NCBI RefSeq assembly: GCF_002100145.1 | Contig: NZ_JXQD01000002.1 | Location: forward strand, 124,001-188,000 | Direction: 5' to 3' | Length of the DNA: 64,000 nt | Source of the DNA: Vibrio sp. qd031 | GTDB taxonomy: Bacteria; Pseudomonadota; Gammaproteobacteria; Enterobacterales; Vibrionaceae | Part shown: in pieces, positions 60,589 through 64,000 of the stretch | How the letters are laid out: each line of letters starts with the position of its first letter | Position numbering within the stretch: position 1 is the first letter of the stretch | Position numbers and translations under genes: made by a program | Notes under the pieces: model-generated | What the model was told of the DNA's origin: nothing | Database searches by the model: none | Seen by the model: only the letters and a program-made list of their open reading frames with translations

Positions 60589-61965
60589 TTACAGGTGAGC
60601 GCTTATTTGTAGACAAGAGTCTTTAGCATCACCAAATAACATACTGGTATTTTCTTTAAAGAACAGTGGGTTCTGAACCCCTGCGTAACCGGTATTCATC
60701 GAGCGTTTGAACACGACAACGTTTTGAGCATTCCACACTTCCAATACAGGCATACCAGCGATAGGACTGTTTGGATCCTCAAGTGCTGCTGGGTTAACCG
60801 TATCATTTGCACCAATAACCAGCACCGTGTCCGTTTCAGCAAAGTCGTCGTTGATTTCGTCCATTTCAAGAACGATGTCATACGGCACTTTCGCCTCCGC
60901 TAACAATACATTCATGTGTCCTGGAAGACGGCCAGCAACAGGGTGGATACCAAAGCGAACGGTAATTCCCATTGAACGCAGTTTCTCAGTGATTTCATAG
61001 ACTGGGTATTGCGCTTGAGCAACTGCCATACCGTATCCTGGCGTGATGATGACTGATTTTGAGTTTTTCAGCATTTCAGCGACGTCTTCCGCGGTTGACT
61101 CACGGTGTTCACCCTGCTCTACATCTTCACTAATAACCACTTCTTGGCCAAACCCACCAGCAATAACACTGATGAACGAGCGATTCATTGCCTTACACAT
61201 AATGTAAGACAGGATCGCACCTGAAGAACCAACCAGTGCACCGGTTACGATCAACAGATCGTTGGCTAACATGAAACCTGCTGCCGCGGCTGCCCAACCA
61301 GAGTATGAGTTAAGCATAGACACCACAACCGGCATGTCCGCGCCACCAATTGAGGCCACTAAGTGATAACCAAACGCAAACGCGATTAGCGTCATGATGA
61401 TAAGTGGGAAAAGTCCACCATCACTGCTTAGGTACCAGTTCAACAAGAACGCTGATACGACGATCGCCGCTAAGTTCAGCTTATGTTTGTGCGGAAGATT
61501 GAGTGGTGATGAGGAAATGATCCCTCTCAACTTACCAAAGGCAACGATAGAGCCTGTAAAAGTAACCGCACCGATGAATACACCTAAGTAAACTTCGACA
61601 AGATGGATAACATGCTCAGCGTGAGTTGCCGCTTCTGGCGCGTCAAGCAAGCTGTTATAGCCCACCAAAACAGCAGCCATACCCACAAAGCTGTGAAGTA
61701 TCGCGACTAACTCTGGCATTTCGGTCATTTCAACTTTACGTGCAAAGTGAATACCGATTGCTCCACCAATGACCATTGCAATGATCACCCAGCTCAAACC
61801 ACCAGCGTCTGGGCTAAAGATGGTCGCAATGAGTGCGATTGCCATACCCACGATGCCATAGTAATTACCTGCTCGCGCAGATTCTTGCTTGGACAATCCA
61901 GCAAGGCTCATAATAAAGAAAACAGCAGCAACGATGTAAGCTGCTTGTACTAATCCTGCAGACAT
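60589..61965 (-). CDS. pntB: NAD(P) transhydrogenase beta subunit
   Basis: This 458-aa inner-membrane subunit has eight to nine helices in its N-terminal part (about 1-265) and the NADP(H)-binding domain III (about 285-458). Domain III includes [36 protein letters not shown] and [33 protein letters not shown]. With PntA it uses the proton gradient to reduce NADP+ with NADH. It lies 9 bp downstream of pntA. Confidence 0.95.
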   Translation of the reverse strand: MSAGLVQAAYIVAAVFFIMSLAGLSKQESARAGNYYGIVGMAIALIATIFSPDAGGLSWVIIAMVIGGAIGIHFARKVEMTEMPELVAILHSFVGMAAVLVGYNSLLDAPEAATHAEHVIHLVEVYLGVFIGAVTFTGSIVAFGKLRGIISSSPLNLPHKHKLNLAAIVVSAFLLNWYLSSDGGLFPLIIMTLIAFAFGYHLVASIGGADMPVVVSMLNSYSGWAAAAAGFMLANDLLIVTGALVGSSGAILSYIMCKAMNRSFISVIAGGFGQEVVISEDVEQGEHRESTAEDVAEMLKNSKSVIITPGYGMAVAQAQYPVYEITEKLRSMGITVRFGIHPVAGRLPGHMNVLLAEAKVPYDIVLEMDEINDDFAETDTVLVIGANDTVNPAALEDPNSPIAGMPVLEVWNAQNVVVFKRSMNTGYAGVQNPLFFKENTSMLFGDAKDSCLQISAHL

Positions 61966-61974
61966 TCGTTACTC

Positions 61975-63513
61975 CTAATCTTTGCGGAACATTTCTAACA
62001 TACGTTTGGTAACGGTAAAGCCACCAAAGATGTTAATACTGGCAATCAACACGGCAATGAATGCCAAGAAAGTCACGACGCCGTTGCCCTGACCGATTTG
62101 TAGCAATGCACCCACAATGATGATCCCCGAAATCGCGTTAGTAACCGACATCAAAGGTGTGTGAAGTGCGTGTGTTACGTTCCAAACCACATAGTAGCCA
62201 ACCACACAGGCCAAGATGAATACCGTAAAGTGCGATAGGAAAGCGGCTGGTGCTACTGAAGCGATCCAACCAAAGGCACCCACTGCGGCAACCAAACCAA
62301 CAACCTTTTTAATCGGTGACGTTGGTGCTTCTTCCACTGCCTCTTTAGCGGCTGCGGCTGGTTTTTGCTCAACTTTTGGCTGTGCTGATACCTGAATCGG
62401 CGGCGCAGGCCATGTGACTTCGCCGTCTTTTACAACCGTGACACCACGTACCACAACGTCTTCAAAATCGATCGTCACTGTGCCGTCTTTCTCTTTGCAC
62501 AATAGCTTTAGAAGGTTAACGAGATTTGTCGCGTACAATTGTGAAGACTGAGTTGGTAGGCGTCCAACCATGTCCGTATATCCGACCACCTTAACGCCAT
62601 TACTCGTCGTAATAACCTGATCCGCAACGGTATATTCACAGTTGCCGCCGTTAGCAGCAGCAAGATCGACAATGACACTACCCGCTTTCATGCTATCAAC
62701 CATCTCTTTGGTGATTAGCTTAGGTGCAGGACGGCCAGGGATAAGCGCCGTGGTGATAATAATGTCGACGTCTTTCGCTTGCTCAGCGTAAAGCTCAGCG
62801 GCTTTTTTATTGAAGTCGTCAGACATCTCTTTTGCATAGCCGTCCCCTGAGCCCGCTTGTTCTTGGAAATCGACTTCCAAAAACTCTGCGCCCATCGATT
62901 CGACTTGCTCTTTAACTTCAGGACGAACGTCAAAAGAGCGAACAATCGCACCTAGGCTGCCAGCTGCACCGATAGCAGCAAGACCCGCAACGCCCGCACC
63001 TGCCACAAGCACTTTAGCTGGTGGTACTTTACCTGCCGCGGTAATTTGACCGGTAAAGAATCGGCCGAACTCATGCGCGGCTTCAACTACAGCACGGTAA
63101 CCGGCGATATTCGCCATTGAGCTCAATGCATCGAGGGCTTGTGCGCGCGAAATACGCGGTACAGAGTCCATCGCCATTACGTTAATGTTTTTGCTAGACA
63201 GCTTCTCCATTAACTCTGGATTTTGAGCCGGCCACACAAAACTGATTAAGGTTGCACCTTCTTTAGTTGCTTCAATTTCCGCATCCGTTGGAGCGTTTAC
63301 CTTTAGAATGACATCACTTGACCAAATATCGCTGTGGTTTCCTGATGTCGCGCCAGCGGCTACATAAGCTGCATCGTCAAAACTGGCTAAAGCGCCAGCC
63401 CCCGATTCAACGACGACGTCGAACCCTAATTTTAAGAGTTGCTCAACGGATTTTGGCGAGGCTGCGACTCGCGTTTCTCCGTCTAAGACTTCTCTTGGTA
63501 CACCAATTTGCAT
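61975..63513 (-). CDS. pntA: NAD(P) transhydrogenase alpha subunit
   Basis: This 512-aa protein has the NAD-binding domain I (1-380; [46 protein letters not shown]) and the [25 protein letters not shown] mobile loop. A linker with Pro/Ala/Lys and four C-terminal membrane helices (about 415-505) follow. The size is normal for Gammaproteobacterial PntA. It is the first gene of pntAB; AGGAT precedes the ATG. Confidence 0.95.
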   Translation of the reverse strand: MQIGVPREVLDGETRVAASPKSVEQLLKLGFDVVVESGAGALASFDDAAYVAAGATSGNHSDIWSSDVILKVNAPTDAEIEATKEGATLISFVWPAQNPELMEKLSSKNINVMAMDSVPRISRAQALDALSSMANIAGYRAVVEAAHEFGRFFTGQITAAGKVPPAKVLVAGAGVAGLAAIGAAGSLGAIVRSFDVRPEVKEQVESMGAEFLEVDFQEQAGSGDGYAKEMSDDFNKKAAELYAEQAKDVDIIITTALIPGRPAPKLITKEMVDSMKAGSVIVDLAAANGGNCEYTVADQVITTSNGVKVVGYTDMVGRLPTQSSQLYATNLVNLLKLLCKEKDGTVTIDFEDVVVRGVTVVKDGEVTWPAPPIQVSAQPKVEQKPAAAAKEAVEEAPTSPIKKVVGLVAAVGAFGWIASVAPAAFLSHFTVFILACVVGYYVVWNVTHALHTPLMSVTNAISGIIIVGALLQIGQGNGVVTFLAFIAVLIASINIFGGFTVTKRMLEMFRKD

Positions 63514-63754
63514 GTATCACATCCTATTTGATTGGCTATTTTTAATTTTTATCCGTTTCTGTCTGTCTTCACTGTAAACAAAGTACTTAATCAGTGAAAT
63601 ATTGCGTCAACTAAGAGTTGATTCTGTCGTTATGTATGTAAAAAAACAACATATAAAAAACAACACAGAGGTCGAACCAGTGCTTCAGCATATTTAGAAG
63701 CACAACTTTACTGCGCAACAAAGCTAACTTTAGGCAATAAGTTGATCTTATTCC

Positions 63755-63792
63755 AAAAAGAAAGCCGATAGAGTAACCCCTATCGGCTTTTT
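63755..63792. terminator. Terminator between pntA and the right-edge gene
   Basis: AAAGCCGATA and TATCGGCTTT form a 10-bp stem with a 10-base loop, flanked by A-rich and T-rich runs, so it could work in either direction. It is the natural end of the - strand gene entering from the right. Confidence 0.7.
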
Positions 63793-63878
63793 GAATGATG
63801 ATATTTATCAATTCTGAGCTCAAGTAAGAGGTCACAGCACTATTAAAACACATCGGCCAATAAGCATAAACATGCGAA

Positions 63879-64000
63879 TTAATTAAATATTGAATCACCC
63901 ATCTGATCGATGAACGTCTTGGACTTATTCTGCATTAGCTCGATAGCATCTTGCCTAGAGGCCACAACATCACTACGAATAAAGCGATGAGTTTTCTGCT
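63879..64000 (-). CDS. C-terminal end of an unidentified gene (5' partial)
   Basis: The frame is open from the window edge to a TAA at 63879 and codes for about 39 residues (THRFIRSDVVASRQDAIE, then LMQNKSKTFIDQMGDSIFN). A hairpin terminator follows. It is too short to identify; the other two frames on this strand are interrupted or less plausible. Confidence 0.5.
   Translation of the reverse strand, partial: QKTHRFIRSDVVASRQDAIELMQNKSKTFIDQMGDSIFN

Noticed and set aside
63611..63898. 95-aa - strand ORF at the right edge
   Set aside because: It crosses the terminator at 63755-63792 and overlaps the stop of the partial gene in another frame.
1..64000. tRNA, rRNA, CRISPR array, riboswitch
   Set aside because: None was recognised by eye on either strand. 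A tRNAscan/Infernal run would settle this.

Overview
The window looks like a Vibrionaceae chromosome, most likely Vibrio. The main indicators are a VxrAB/WigKR-type cell-wall two-component system with its DUF2861 partner, a DUF3319 gene, a SUI1/YciH protein next to a D-Ala-D-Ala ligase, a FabV enoyl reductase, YejABEF and pntAB. From memory, the order ddlA - yciH - (dif) - vxr genes - pntBA resembles the terminus of Vibrio chromosome II. A dif-like XerCD site lies at 41012-41039. Five FtsK-orienting octamers (GGGNAGGG), found by eye, all point towards it: three on the + strand to its left and two on the - strand to its right. This is therefore probably the replication terminus.

Left arm (1-41 kb), ordinary chromosome. 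It holds a partial CurA-type reductase, the YejABEF peptide importer, a YgbA-like protein, a MATE exporter with a divergent AraC regulator, AcpH and a DEAD-box helicase, threonine aldolase, a Nudix hydrolase, RavA-ViaA, a GH13 glucosidase with a divergent LysR regulator, and a COG3044 ATPase. It continues with a GAF-GGDEF-EAL protein, FabV, the divergent TesA and YbbAP, a FAD oxidoreductase, PxpABC (5-oxoprolinase), GalE, an unlisted 25-residue membrane peptide, LysR, a PatZ-type acyl-CoA synthetase/acetyltransferase, a SPOR lipoprotein, DdlA, an atypical tyrosine recombinase, DUF3319 and YciH.

Centre (41.02-51.75 kb), the highlight. A compact element of about 10.7 kb is integrated at dif. 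It encodes a candidate double-jelly-roll major capsid protein, an FtsK/HerA-type packaging ATPase, a large HUH rolling-circle initiator, a muramidase-like virion protein, a holin-like protein, many one-helix membrane proteins, a fibre-like protein with six 16-residue repeats, and two regulators at the ends. Size and gene content match the tailless, membrane-containing corticoviruses (PM2 group). The flanking dif-like repeats, and the absence of an integrase inside, indicate XerCD-mediated integration. At the left junction the XerD arm is canonical (chromosomal). At the right junction it is degenerate (phage-derived).

Next (51.76-55.0 kb) comes an IS graveyard directly abutting the right att site. 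It contains one full ISNCY-like transposase gene, a truncated second copy, several isolated IS ends, and two small passenger genes (a two-helix membrane protein and an NTF2-like protein).

Right arm (55-64 kb): a lipoprotein, a TraF-like outer-membrane protein, the vxrA-vxrB-DUF2861 operon (cell-wall stress sensing), pntB and pntA (proton-translocating transhydrogenase), and the end of an unidentified gene on the - strand.

All calls come from reading the sequence and from recalled family knowledge. No database search was possible.
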